A DNA stretch of 14,299 nt from a bacterium. GTDB lineage: Bacteria > Planctomycetota > UBA11346. Location of the stretch: contig JAIFKN010000071.1 in NCBI GenBank assembly GCA_020049615.1, positions 1 to 14,299 of the forward strand, read 5' to 3'. The position numbers were made by a program, and so were the translations under genes. Position 1 is the stretch's first letter. The number at the start of each line of letters is the position of its first letter. The notes below the pieces were generated by a model. That model did no database searches and was not told the DNA's origin. It was given only the letters and a program-made list of their open reading frames with translations. This document shows, piece by piece, positions 6,547 to 13,097 of the stretch.

Positions 6547-6560
6547 GTCATACGGATGAC
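6547..6560. promoter_or_regulatory. Candidate LacI-family operator before dehydratase
   Basis: GTCAT-ACGG-ATGAC is a dyad centred on CG, as in LacI-family operators. It sits 5 bases after the regulator stop and 46 bases before the dehydratase start. The same arms recur at 1771-1784. Use by the adjacent LacI-type protein is inferred. Confidence 0.5.
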
Positions 6561-6565
6561 ACGGA

Positions 6566-7543
6566 TCAACTGCCGGTCTGGCACACCCCCAGCGTGCTGC
6601 CGCGCAGCCAGCGCGGCTGGATCAACACCGCCATGTCGGTCTCGGGCAGGCCGCGTTCGCCGCGGCGGATGCGGCCGTCGAGCAGGTCGATGGCGACCGA
6701 GCCGCACACCGCCAGGCGCAGGTCGCAGCCGCTGATCCGCCCGCCGGCGCCGCTGATCGCGGCGAAGGGCAGGGCGCCGGCCGTCGCGCCACCGACGGCG
6801 CGCAGATCGTCGAGCACTGCCGGGGTGTTGCCGACCACCGCTTCCGGCTTGCGTGCGATCAGCCAGCGCGCCGCCTCCTCGCGTCGGCTCCAGGCGAACG
6901 AGCGCACCTCGATCCCGCCCATCCGCCGGGCCTGCCCGAGCGCGGCGTCTTCGACCAGTTGCGAGGACATCGTCCCCGGGGTGTGCAGCTGCAGGCAGAT
7001 GATGCGCGCCCAGCCGGCGGCGCGGACCTGCTCGAGGCACAGGCGCGTCGCCGCCTCGAGGTCGGGCCGGACCAGGGCCTGCACCGCAGTGCGGCCGTAC
7101 AGGCCGCACTGCACCGCGGGGATGCCATGCCACAGCAGCGTCGGCTGCTCGTCCCCCGGCGCGGCCTGGCCGATCACCACCCCGGCGACATGGCGCCCGG
7201 CGAGGCCGTCCTGGGCGGCGCGCAGTCCGTCGGGACCGCTGGCCGGGACCAGCTCGAGATCGTAGCCGAGGGCCGCGGCACGCACTTGCGCATCGCCGAG
7301 GTAGGGATCGTCGGCGCTGCCGACCCAGACCAGCCGCGGCGTCACCCGGTGCTGGCGGTGGCGTCGCTGCGCCAGGCCGGCGACCAGGGGGTCCGGCCGG
7401 TAACCCATCCGGGCGGCGGCGGCGAGCACGCGTTCGCGCGTCGCCGCCGGCACGCGCGGCGATCCGCGCAGGGCGAGCGAGACCCACGACTGCGAGATGC
7501 CGAGTTCGCGGGCGATGGCGCGCTGGTCGGGGCCGGTATCCAT
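6566..7543 (-). CDS. LacI-family transcriptional regulator
   Basis: The 325-residue protein starts with a helix-turn-helix and hinge (QRAIARELGISQSWVSLALRG, then VPAATRERVLAAAARMGYRPDPLVAGL, residues 7-57). A periplasmic-binding-protein-like effector domain follows (AGVVIGQAAPGDEQPTLLWHGIPAVQCG; PEAVVGNTPAVLDDLRAVG). The HTH is a non-standard variant, with IARELGISQSWVSLAL in place of the usual VAxxAGVSxxTVSRVL. The ATG at 7543 is chosen because the HTH follows directly; upstream in-frame codons look non-coding. It is the first gene of the sugar-acid cluster and most likely controls the dehydratase and, originally, the whole operon in response to a sugar-type ligand. Confidence 0.87.
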   Translation of the reverse strand: MDTGPDQRAIARELGISQSWVSLALRGSPRVPAATRERVLAAAARMGYRPDPLVAGLAQRRHRQHRVTPRLVWVGSADDPYLGDAQVRAAALGYDLELVPASGPDGLRAAQDGLAGRHVAGVVIGQAAPGDEQPTLLWHGIPAVQCGLYGRTAVQALVRPDLEAATRLCLEQVRAAGWARIICLQLHTPGTMSSQLVEDAALGQARRMGGIEVRSFAWSRREEAARWLIARKPEAVVGNTPAVLDDLRAVGGATAGALPFAAISGAGGRISGCDLRLAVCGSVAIDLLDGRIRRGERGLPETDMAVLIQPRWLRGSTLGVCQTGS

Positions 7544-7587
7544 GCCGGGAACCGTAGCGCCGGATCGCGTGGGGCCAATCCGCGCGC

Positions 7588-8193
7588 TCAGGCCGTACCG
7601 CGGTCGCTGATCCTGCGCCACCAATCCGGTAGAGCGTCGGCCTGGTGAACGAGGCGTCCCCGTTCGAAGCTGGCGATCAGGCGATAGGGCCGCCGGAGAT
7701 CGTCGTTGTCGTAGACCAGCACCATCGAGAGCGCGGGGATGGCCGCACGCAGGTTGCTGAGCACGCGCGGAAAGCGGCTGACGATGCGATCGGGTGGCAC
7801 ATCATGCCCACCCTGCGACACGCGCATGGCGACACGCTCGTCACTGCGCTCCGCGCTGCCGACGCCGATGTAGAGCAGCACGACGATGTAGCCCTGGGTC
7901 ATCGCCTGGGTGAAGACCGCCAGCTTGGCGCCGACCGGATCGGAGAATACCGTCTCGGTGATGAAGCTCTCGCGCTGCCGGATCAGTTCGCCACGCAGGG
8001 CGTCCGCCGCTGCTGCGGCCTGGTGCGCCTCCAGGTCGAGTTCGCGGGCGAGCAGGTCGGCATTGACGAAGCGCAGTCCGGCTGCCGCCAGGTGGGACTG
8101 GAAGAAGGTCGTCTTTCCGGCCCCGTTCGGCCCGGCGAGGACGACGAGGATGGGATGGCATGCCAGCAACGCGGCGAGACTGGCGTCAGGCAT
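7588..8193 (-). CDS. Zeta-toxin family P-loop kinase
   Basis: The 201-residue P-loop protein has Walker A GPNGAGKTT (21-29), FVNADLLARE (42-51), FITETVFSDP (77-86) and RVSQGGHDVPPDRI (124-137), the motif set of the zeta-toxin/UDP-GlcNAc-kinase-like family. Related toxins phosphorylate a cell-wall precursor sugar or another small molecule. The ATG overlaps the stop of the upstream antitoxin gene by 8 bases, so the pair is an operon with antitoxin first. It is shorter than classical zeta but typical of its chromosomal ParD-like-linked relatives. It ends 44 bases from the LacI start. Confidence 0.85.
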   Translation of the reverse strand: MPDASLAALLACHPILVVLAGPNGAGKTTFFQSHLAAAGLRFVNADLLARELDLEAHQAAAAADALRGELIRQRESFITETVFSDPVGAKLAVFTQAMTQGYIVVLLYIGVGSAERSDERVAMRVSQGGHDVPPDRIVSRFPRVLSNLRAAIPALSMVLVYDNDDLRRPYRLIASFERGRLVHQADALPDWWRRISDRGTA

Positions 8194-8560
8194 CCGTCAC
8201 CGGCGTGAAGGCACGCTGCACGAAACGGCCGACCGTGCGCGAACCGTCAGCCATGGTGCGGATGAGCACGCCCGGCCGGTCGGGATGCGGCTCGTAGTGC
8301 GGAAAGGGCAGGCTGGCGAGGTGCTGGGCCAACCGCTCACGGCCACCAGCCTGCCCGACCTCGGCGATCAGGTCAGCCAATGGCTGGGCGACGCCACGAC
8401 GGCTGACCGACATGGCCTGCGCTCCGTTGAGCAGCGGGTCGATGGCCCGCCCCAGCCGCGCCCAGAACTCGACCTGACCGGAGATGCTGCGCTCCATCAC
8501 CTCGCCAGCCACGCGGGCATCGAGGACGAGGGCGTCCGACAGCTTGACGGGCATGCTCAT
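8186..8560 (-). CDS. ParD-like antitoxin of zeta-type module
   Basis: The 124-residue protein starts MSMPVKLSDALVLDARVAGE, then has MERSISGQVEFWARLGRAID, the ParD-like antitoxin N-terminal domain that binds DNA as a ribbon-helix-helix-type dimer. The tail includes PFPHYEPHPDRPGVLIRT and TVGRFVQRAF, a pattern seen in partners of small zeta-like kinases. ATG 8560 gives the usual family start; ATG 8569 would add three residues. No clear ribosome-binding site is visible. A perfect GGTAGC/GCTACC dyad lies just upstream, the expected site for autorepression. It is 30 bases or less from the truncated integrase stop, so its promoter lies in the integrase 3' end. Confidence 0.83.
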   Translation of the reverse strand: MSMPVKLSDALVLDARVAGEVMERSISGQVEFWARLGRAIDPLLNGAQAMSVSRRGVAQPLADLIAEVGQAGGRERLAQHLASLPFPHYEPHPDRPGVLIRTMADGSRTVGRFVQRAFTPVTDA

Positions 8561-8569
8561 GTTAACCAT

Positions 8570-8586
8570 GGTAGCAAAAGGCTACC
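8570..8586. promoter_or_regulatory. Toxin-antitoxin operator dyad
   Basis: GGTAGC-AAAAG-GCTACC is a perfect 6+6 inverted repeat with a 5-base AT-rich gap, abutting the possible ATG at 8569. Position and symmetry fit an autoregulatory operator for the antitoxin. Confidence 0.6.
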
Positions 8587-8590
8587 GCAA

Positions 8591-9334
8591 TCAACGGACG
8601 GTCTCTGCGGAGCCTGTCGACGTGGGTTTCATGGGTTCCGTGCCCTCCCCCACCGCTTCCAGCATGGCGGAGGCCGCCTTCTCCACCGCCGCGCGCACCG
8701 GATCGAGGGACAGCCGGGCGTAGATCGCCGTGGTCTGGACCTGCTTGTGACCGAGGCTGCGGCCGATGATCGGCAGGCTGGCGCCGGTCGCGGCCTGCCA
8801 GCTGCCCAGGGTGCGGCGCAGATCGTGGATGCGCAGGTCGCGCATGCGCGCCTGGTTCGGATCGACACCAGCCTTCGCCGCCTGGGCGCGGTACTCGGTC
8901 AGCACCAGGGCCATCGGGTCGCTGCCAGCAGGCAGGCGACGCGCGAAGGCCTCCTGGCGATTGGCCTCGACGGCGTCAAGCGCATCGCGCTGCGCCTCGG
9001 CCGAGGCGGCGGCGTCCAGGCCCTGCCGTTCGCTGATCAGAGCCGCCAGGCGGATCAGCTCGGCGCGGGCGAGGATGCGCTCCCAGGCCGGGGACGGCTC
9101 GACGAAGTGGCCGGTGGCGCTGATGTCCGACGCCAGCACCCAGGGTGATCCGGTGGCGAGGTCGCGGCGCTCCTGCAGCAGGGTGACCACCGAGGGGGCG
9201 AGAATGACCACCATCGCCTCGCCGTTCTTGGACTTCTCGCCGGGGATGCGCCACAGGCCGCGCAGCAGGTCGAGATCGGCCCAGCGCATGCCCAGCACGT
9301 TGGCCCGGCGCGCGCCGGTGATCCATCTGCTCAT
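8591..9334 (-). pseudogene. Tyrosine recombinase (integrase), N-terminally truncated
   Basis: From the ATG at 9334, 247 residues carry the complete catalytic set: Arg9 (TGARRANVLGMRW), Lys36 (GEKSKNG), His170 and Arg173 (RIHDLRRTLGSWQA), His196 (LGHKQVQTTAIYARL) and Tyr205. The SAM-like core-binding and arm-binding domains that should precede TGAR are missing; upstream DNA is primase sequence in another frame. A long helical stretch (about 94-165) separates the Lys and His/Arg motifs. Without its N-terminal domains it probably cannot bind attachment sites normally. The family is certain; the functional state is probably inactive. Confidence 0.85.
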
Positions 9335-10403
9335 ACCACGCCGTGATCGCGTCGATGGGGCTGTGCTTGACGATCTCCAGGCCCGTCGCATCGCACAGGT
9401 AGCTGCGGTCGCCGAACGGGACGGCTGGCATCTTCTCCTTCAACTTGCTGCTCTTGGGGAACACCTCGATCGCGCCATCTTCGACGAACAGCCCCAGCGC
9501 CTCCAGACGTTCCTCGAAGGCGCCACTGAAGTCATGCGCTTTCGGTACAACCCGCCGTCCACCGATGGCGGCGCGTTCATCAACCAGATACCACAGGTGT
9601 CTACTGCCGCGCCGAGACGTCACGATCAGGTGCGGCTTCGGCATCCCCCGGCACAGCAGCACGCGCATGCGGGCCTCGTATGCTGGTCGATCGGATTCCT
9701 CATGGCAGTCCACGTCGACGACGATGGCCCGGACACCGTCGGTGGAGCGGGCGACCAGCCACCAGAGGTCGGCCTTGGGCAGCACGAAGGGTCTGTGGTA
9801 GCCGGGCGGCTTCCTGATCCTCGGCCCGAGCAGGACGCGATGCAGGAGAGGCTTGTCGCCGTGTTCGAGCACCATGCCGTGCAGGCTCATGGCCCAACCC
9901 ACGATCGGCAGCCTGCCTTCCTCGCCCAGTTCCGGCGTCCCCGGCGATGTCTTGTCCAAGTGGCGCATCGCCCACGCCATCCGCCCTCGCCACCAGTGGC
10001 CGAAGACATGGCGGCGGCACATGACCGAACCGTGGACGAGGTCCATGGGGTCGTGGTTGACCGGCTCCCCCGGCTTCGCCTCGCGCATCTTGGTCCGGCT
10101 CGGAGGCGTCCACGTCCACTGTCCGACCAGCCGCCTCGTGCCCTCCACCATCTTGTACTCACGGTGGGGCCGGAAGTAGGCCACCCATGCGGCACCAGGG
10201 AAGTCGGGGTCGTCTCTGGTCGGGATGTCTACCACCTCGCGCATGAAGAACTCAACGGCGTCGTGCCGGACACCGGCAATGGGCTGCCCCGTCTCGTCGA
10301 TGAGGCCCAGGCGGTGGGCGTACCAGTGCTCCGGGATGAAGTCCTTGTAGTCGCCGGGCAGCTTGTCGACCCACGCTGACGGCTTCCCGCTACCCCTGCT
10401 CAT
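8976..10403 (-). pseudogene. AEP-type primase/replicase, C-terminus lost and frame fused into integrase
   Basis: The open frame encodes 475 residues, of which about 1-360 look native. The archaeo-eukaryotic primase motifs are VVDVDCHEE (Asp230, Asp232), SRRGSRHLWYLV (His269) and AIEVFPKSSK (Glu313). An N-terminal extension of about 200 residues has no recognised domain (EHWYAHRLG; RRHVFGHWWRGRMAW). After WYEQM (about 9324) the frame reads integrase DNA out of frame until a stop at 8976. The helicase or helix-bundle part usually following is gone. The ATG has AGGGG 6 bases upstream, inside a repeat. It likely began or primed replication of the element; it may retain partial activity, but the tail is artificial. 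Confidence 0.7.
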
Positions 10404-10409
10404 GCTCTA

Positions 10410-10431
10410 CCCCTGCTATCTGGATACGGGA
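10410..10431 (+). repeat. 22-29 bp repeat, copy A
   Basis: The core TATCTGGATACGGGA is preceded by CCCCTGC. It abuts the primase start on the minus strand and contains that gene's ribosome-binding site. Homology to copy C extends to 10438 (27 of 29 bases). It forms an inverted pair with copy B, with 52 bases between. Confidence 0.9.
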
Positions 10432-10483
10432 GTTTTGATTCTCCTGGTCCACCGCCCGGCACTGCCAGCCCACAGCCGAAAAG

Positions 10484-10505
10484 TCCCGTATCCAGATAGC
10501 AGGGG
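10484..10505 (-). repeat. 22 bp repeat, copy B (inverted)
   Basis: This is the perfect reverse complement of copy A (core TCCCGTATCCAGATAGC), extending to 27 bases with one mismatch on the inner side. Together with copy A it could form a cruciform or serve as paired binding sites. Confidence 0.9.
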
Positions 10506-10535
10506 AGGAGGATGGGGGGCAGGCGTAGGCCATCC

Positions 10536-10805
10536 CTACCACGGTGGACCACAGGCGGACCTGGGAAGCCTCAGCCAGCCGGTTCCGTGGACGGTGACTG
10601 GCAGACCCCTGGCTGCATTGGCGGACGTCGAACACAGCCAGCCGACCACGCCGATACCGGCAGCCAGGATGGCAGACAGCAGGACCGACACGACTACGGC
10701 CTGCCGCCACCGGACCACGCCATGACGGCCACCACGTTGCCCTGGAACATGAAACGGCATGGCACCGAGTCGACCGAAGGGAGGCGAGGTGAACAGGCTG
10801 TTCAT
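10536..10805 (-). CDS. Possible small single-pass membrane protein
   Basis: The 89-codon frame has a basic N-terminal part (GQRGGRHGVVRWRQ), then one clear membrane helix (AVVVSVLLSAILAAGIGVVGWL, about 43-64) and a polar tail. The positive residues before the helix favour an N-in orientation. GC at third positions is only moderate and there is no strong ribosome-binding site; an internal ATG at residue 16 is an alternative start. It lies between the inverted repeat pair and the 45-codon gene on the same strand. If it is not real, the stretch 10404-10890 holds only the repeats. No family is recognised. Confidence 0.4.
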   Translation of the reverse strand: MNSLFTSPPFGRLGAMPFHVPGQRGGRHGVVRWRQAVVVSVLLSAILAAGIGVVGWLCSTSANAARGLPVTVHGTGWLRLPRSACGPPW

Positions 10806-10890
10806 TCCAAGAGGCTCCACCGGCCACCCCCATCGGCCAACCACCAGGGCGATGACCACCAGTGGCCTGCCATCAACTCCGACGGTCGGG

Positions 10891-11028
10891 CTAGTTACAC
10901 TCGGGCGTATGCGGGTGGTTCACGTTGCCGCCGGGAGTGTCCTCGGCGCTGTCCTGCCTGCCGTCGGCCACCAGCATCGCCGCCATGCCGACGCCGAGGT
11001 CGCCCACCAGCAAACGCCGCCCGTCCAC
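10891..11028 (-). CDS. Small hypothetical protein, 45 residues
   Basis: A GTG start with a strong AAGGAG ribosome-binding site 4 bases upstream opens a 45-codon frame with very high third-position GC. It begins MDGRRLLVGDLGVGMAAMLV and continues with a polar, acidic tail ending NHPHTPECN. No domain is recognised. It is divergent from the 97-residue gene starting at 11126, with a 97-base gap that would hold both promoters. A longer in-frame reading exists upstream, but the codon pattern and ribosome-binding site favour this short form. Confidence 0.5.
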   Translation of the reverse strand: MDGRRLLVGDLGVGMAAMLVADGRQDSAEDTPGGNVNHPHTPECN

Positions 11029-11097
11029 GACTCTCCTTGTCCAGCACCCCGGCTTCCTTACCGGCAACAACGCCAGGAGGGTCGGCCACGCCCATGC

Positions 11098-11122
11098 CGT
11101 CCTCGCCGATCCCTTGAGGACG
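11098..11122 (+). promoter_or_regulatory. Stem-loop covering a ribosome-binding site
   Basis: CGTCCTC (11098-11104) can pair with GAGGACG (11116-11122), and the second arm contains the GAGG ribosome-binding site for the ATG at 11126. Pairing would hide the site. A 7-base match in GC-rich DNA can be chance. Confidence 0.25.
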
Positions 11123-11125
11123 TGG

Positions 11126-11419
11126 ATGGAGTCGTTCGGTGGACTCGACGAGTTCGCCAAGCTGATCGGCCAAGGGAAGTCAGTGCCACGGAAGATCGCC
11201 ACATCGCAGATCGTCCTCCCCGAGAAGGCTGGACTGGAGTGGCCCGCCAAGCTCAAGCTCTCGGGCAGTGAGCAGCGCGACGTGGCGTTCGCTGTGGCGC
11301 TGTCGAGTGCCCATGTCGATGTCCTCCGCTTCTTCGACACCGCATGGCAGGCCCGTGTGGAGCAACTCGGCCACCGGCTCAAGAAGTACGCAGCACGGCG
11401 GCTGGCGAAGACCAAGTAG
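11126..11419 (+). CDS. Hypothetical protein, 97 residues
   Basis: The product begins MESFGGLDEFAKLIGQGKSV and ends in a basic helix (LGHRLKKYAARRLAKTK). GAGG lies 6 bases before the ATG. Codon use is strongly biased to G/C at third positions across the frame. The in-frame sequence upstream also looks fairly coding (back to about 11040), so an extended N terminus with an unusual start cannot be excluded. The C-terminal half is predicted helical (DVLRFFDTAWQARVEQLG). No family is recognised. It precedes the HTH/metallopeptidase pair by 71 bases on the same strand. Confidence 0.6.
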   Translation: MESFGGLDEFAKLIGQGKSVPRKIATSQIVLPEKAGLEWPAKLKLSGSEQRDVAFAVALSSAHVDVLRFFDTAWQARVEQLGHRLKKYAARRLAKTK

Positions 11420-11447
11420 CAAGACGGGAAACTGGCCGATCGCCGAA

Positions 11448-11484
11448 GTGAATGATTTGTTCACACGTCATGGTGCGGTAGGAT
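11448..11484 (+). promoter_or_regulatory. Candidate promoter and operator of HTH gene
   Basis: The AT-rich segment has a dyad GTGAA-TGATTTG-TTCAC (11448-11464). It overlaps a possible -35 (TTGTTC, 11457-11462), which is followed after 16 bases by TAGGAT (11479-11484). A -10 there would place the transcript start at about the ATG at 11491, implying a leaderless mRNA. The dyad could be the autorepression site of the HTH protein. Confidence 0.35.
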
Positions 11485-11490
11485 TCCGCC

Positions 11491-11835
11491 ATGGCCACAG
11501 CCCTCAACATCACCGCTCTCCGCCACCTCGCCGACTACCGTGAAGCCGCCATGGCGGGCATCTCCCGTGCCGCCTTCTACCGCTGGCAGAACAACCAGGG
11601 CGACGTGTCCGCGTCCCAGGTTGTCGCTCTCGCCGCCGTCGTCGGCATGAAGGTCCAGCTCGTCGACAAGAACACCGACGATCTGGACCCAACGCATGCC
11701 GTCCCGCAACCAGGGTCGTTCATCTGCACGCTCTCGCCATTGCCGACCTCGCAGCATCATGCTCCCGTTGATCCGCGCCCGGTACGGGCAGCCGGCTCGA
11801 TCCAGCCGAAGCGCAGCCGGTACTCGGATGACTGA
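11491..11835 (+). CDS. Small helix-turn-helix DNA-binding protein
   Basis: In the 114-residue product, residues about 12-58 resemble a short XRE-type HTH: MAGISRAAFYRWQNNQGDVS, then ASQVVALAAVVGMKVQLVDK. The first helices look shortened compared with a full XRE domain. The tail (65-114) is Pro-rich with no recognised domain. TAGGA lies 7 bases before the ATG, serving as a weak ribosome-binding site or a -10 box. The stop overlaps the next gene by 8 bases (ATGACTGA), so the HTH protein and the HEXXH protein are made together. It is probably a regulator of this pair or of the neighbouring accessory genes; the target is unknown. Confidence 0.65.
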   Translation: MATALNITALRHLADYREAAMAGISRAAFYRWQNNQGDVSASQVVALAAVVGMKVQLVDKNTDDLDPTHAVPQPGSFICTLSPLPTSQHHAPVDPRPVRAAGSIQPKRSRYSDD

Positions 11836-12508
11836 CCCGGCCATCGACGCCGAGCGCGTCAGGCCGGCTCGGCATGAAGCCAGCCATGCGATCGTCGCAG
11901 CACTGCTGAACTGGCGCGTAAAGTGCGTTCGCATCGGCGCAGAGCACGGCGGCATGGTTGACCTCTGGCCGGACTGCCCCCGCCGAGCGGACTACCGTAA
12001 CCCTGCCGTTGCGCCGTTGCTGCTGTTCCTGCTGGCTGATGCCGAGGCGTTCAACGGCGGCGACTACGACGGCCCGCCTTTGCCGGTGCCCTTGCCGCCG
12101 GGCGGCTTGCGCGTCGTCGCTGACATCGTCGCCGTGCTGCTGGCCGGGTTCGCATCCGAGGCCGACACCGTAGGCAACTACCGCCGGGCGCTTGCCATCG
12201 AAGGGTCCGACGCGTGCCAGATCGAGTGCCTGACCCGGCAATACACCGCCGCCAACTCCATCCGCGACAACCTGCTCCAGTGGCTGCCGGGATTCCTCAC
12301 CGACGAGATGGCCGAGCCAGTGAACGCCATCGCCGCCGTCTTGCTGCATCCGACGGACACGGCGCTGGCATCGAGCCTCGGGGCCGAGGACGTAGACTCG
12401 GTGTTGGGCGGCATCGACGAGCAGCGGATGGCGAAGGCCCGTCGTCGGCTCAACGCCCAGCTCGACGGGCTGGTGCTGCTCGCATCCGCCGCCAGCAGGG
12501 CTGCGTAA
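11828..12508 (+). CDS. HEXXH metallopeptidase-like protein resembling FtsH (M41) peptidase domain
   Basis: The 226-residue protein has an N-terminal ARHEASHAIVAALLNWRVKCVRIG (15-37), matching the M41 zinc-helix pattern HEAGHAVV followed by a strand. Further on are a buried helix VVADIVAVLLAGFASEADTVG (97-117) and GSDACQIECL (126-135), where Asp128 could be the third zinc ligand as in the M41 D(L)xQAT region. There is no AAA ATPase and no convincing membrane anchor, so it would be a stand-alone protease or a binding relative. Glycine of HEAGH is Ser here, but His, Glu and His are intact. It is translationally coupled to the upstream HTH gene, suggesting regulated proteolysis of a repressor. 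It ends near repeat copy C. Confidence 0.7.
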   Translation: MTDPAIDAERVRPARHEASHAIVAALLNWRVKCVRIGAEHGGMVDLWPDCPRRADYRNPAVAPLLLFLLADAEAFNGGDYDGPPLPVPLPPGGLRVVADIVAVLLAGFASEADTVGNYRRALAIEGSDACQIECLTRQYTAANSIRDNLLQWLPGFLTDEMAEPVNAIAAVLLHPTDTALASSLGAEDVDSVLGGIDEQRMAKARRRLNAQLDGLVLLASAASRAA

Positions 12509-12537
12509 TCGCCACTGGCAGCGCCCTCCTCTTCCTT

Positions 12538-12566
12538 CCCCTGCTATCTGGATCTGGGAGTTTTGA
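12538..12566 (+). repeat. 22-29 bp repeat, copy C
   Basis: This is in the same orientation as copy A: CCCCTGCTATCTGGAT, then CTGGGAGTTTTGA, with 27 of 29 bases identical. It lies between convergent genes, 30 bases after the metallopeptidase stop. Copies A and C flank about 2.1 kb. Confidence 0.88.
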
Positions 12567-12605
12567 GGTTGGCAGGCACCTTGTCGCCGATGCCGTCTAC
12601 CGCCC

Positions 12606-13097
12606 TCAGCCCACCGCTACATCATCCAGTGCCGCCGACAACCACGCCGGTGACGGCCCAGCCACCAGCCCGCTCGCCCTCCACGCCTCAGCCATCAGTC
12701 GGCATTCCGCCACCGCCCGTGCCATGGCGTCATCGCGCTGCTTGCGCAGCACCGGACTCCGGGGCCGGAACCCTCGACATCCAGCCTCGCACACCGCAGC
12801 AGCTTCGCGGGCGATGGCCGTCAGGACGTCAGCCGTCCGCTCCAGATCGTGCAGCACGACGGCAGCGAACATGGCAGCGGGATCAGTGGCGCGGGCGGCA
12901 ACGCCGCCGTGGCCGGCGACGAGCCGGGCAACGGCCTCGGCATCGACGGTACCAGCGCCGGCAGCACCGCGCAGGTGAACGAGCCGTAGCCGGCCATCGT
13001 CCTGCAGGGACTTCGTGATGCGCCAGCCGTCGGCTTCATCGACGAGCCGGTAGACGGTGCCGGTGGCCGGGTTTGAGAAGCGGGTAGCGGCAGCCAT
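12606..13097 (-). CDS. Hypothetical protein, 163 residues
   Basis: The start region reads TRFSNPATGTVYRLVDEADG, then WRITKSLQDDGRLRLVHLRG, a likely beta-meander. A helical part rich in Ala follows (AEAVARLVAGHG; MFAAVVLHDLERTADVLTAIAREAAAV; DDAMARAVAECRLMAEAWR). Codon use is strongly coding and the opposite frames look like shadows. No domain is recognised; it might be a small cytoplasmic accessory protein of the element. It is divergent from the gene at 13304, across a 206-base gap with an inverted repeat. The ATG at 13097 lacks a clear ribosome-binding site. Confidence 0.6.
   Translation of the reverse strand: MAAATRFSNPATGTVYRLVDEADGWRITKSLQDDGRLRLVHLRGAAGAGTVDAEAVARLVAGHGGVAARATDPAAMFAAVVLHDLERTADVLTAIAREAAAVCEAGCRGFRPRSPVLRKQRDDAMARAVAECRLMAEAWRASGLVAGPSPAWLSAALDDVAVG

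Larger units (their letters stand above)
8591..10505 (-). mobile_element. Degraded integrative element core (integrase plus primase)
   Basis: A catalytic half of a tyrosine recombinase is fused out of frame to the 3' end of an AEP-type primase gene, with the toxin-antitoxin pair on one side and small unknown genes on the other. The primase start region holds an inverted pair of 22-base repeats. Recombinase plus primase is typical of satellite-like or plasmid-like integrative elements. The left limit is set at the integrase stop and the right limit at the inner repeat; the true ends are not known and no attachment-site pair was confirmed. Confidence 0.55.

Noticed and set aside
5503..6735. Plus-strand open frame of 410 codons opposite the dehydratase
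   Set aside because: It is low in recognisable structure and fully antisense to an enolase-superfamily gene with all active-site motifs.
6276..7487. Minus-strand open frame of 403 codons overlapping LacI and dehydratase
   Set aside because: It is an Arg/Pro-rich shadow in another frame; the LacI and dehydratase frames carry real motifs.
8186..8569. CRISPR or other short spaced repeats near the toxin-antitoxin and integrase genes
   Set aside because: No regularly spaced repeat units were seen anywhere in the window.
10410..10505. Inverted repeat pair as a miniature transposon or integron attC site
   Set aside because: No target-site duplication was found and there is no GTTRRRY/RYYYAAC pair; the arms are more like protein-binding sites.
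10512..11117. Plus-strand frame starting after AGGGGAGGAGG next to repeat copy B
   Set aside because: The start signal looks good but the product is Gly/Pro/Arg-rich with no domain and poor codon pattern, and the purine run belongs partly to the repeat.
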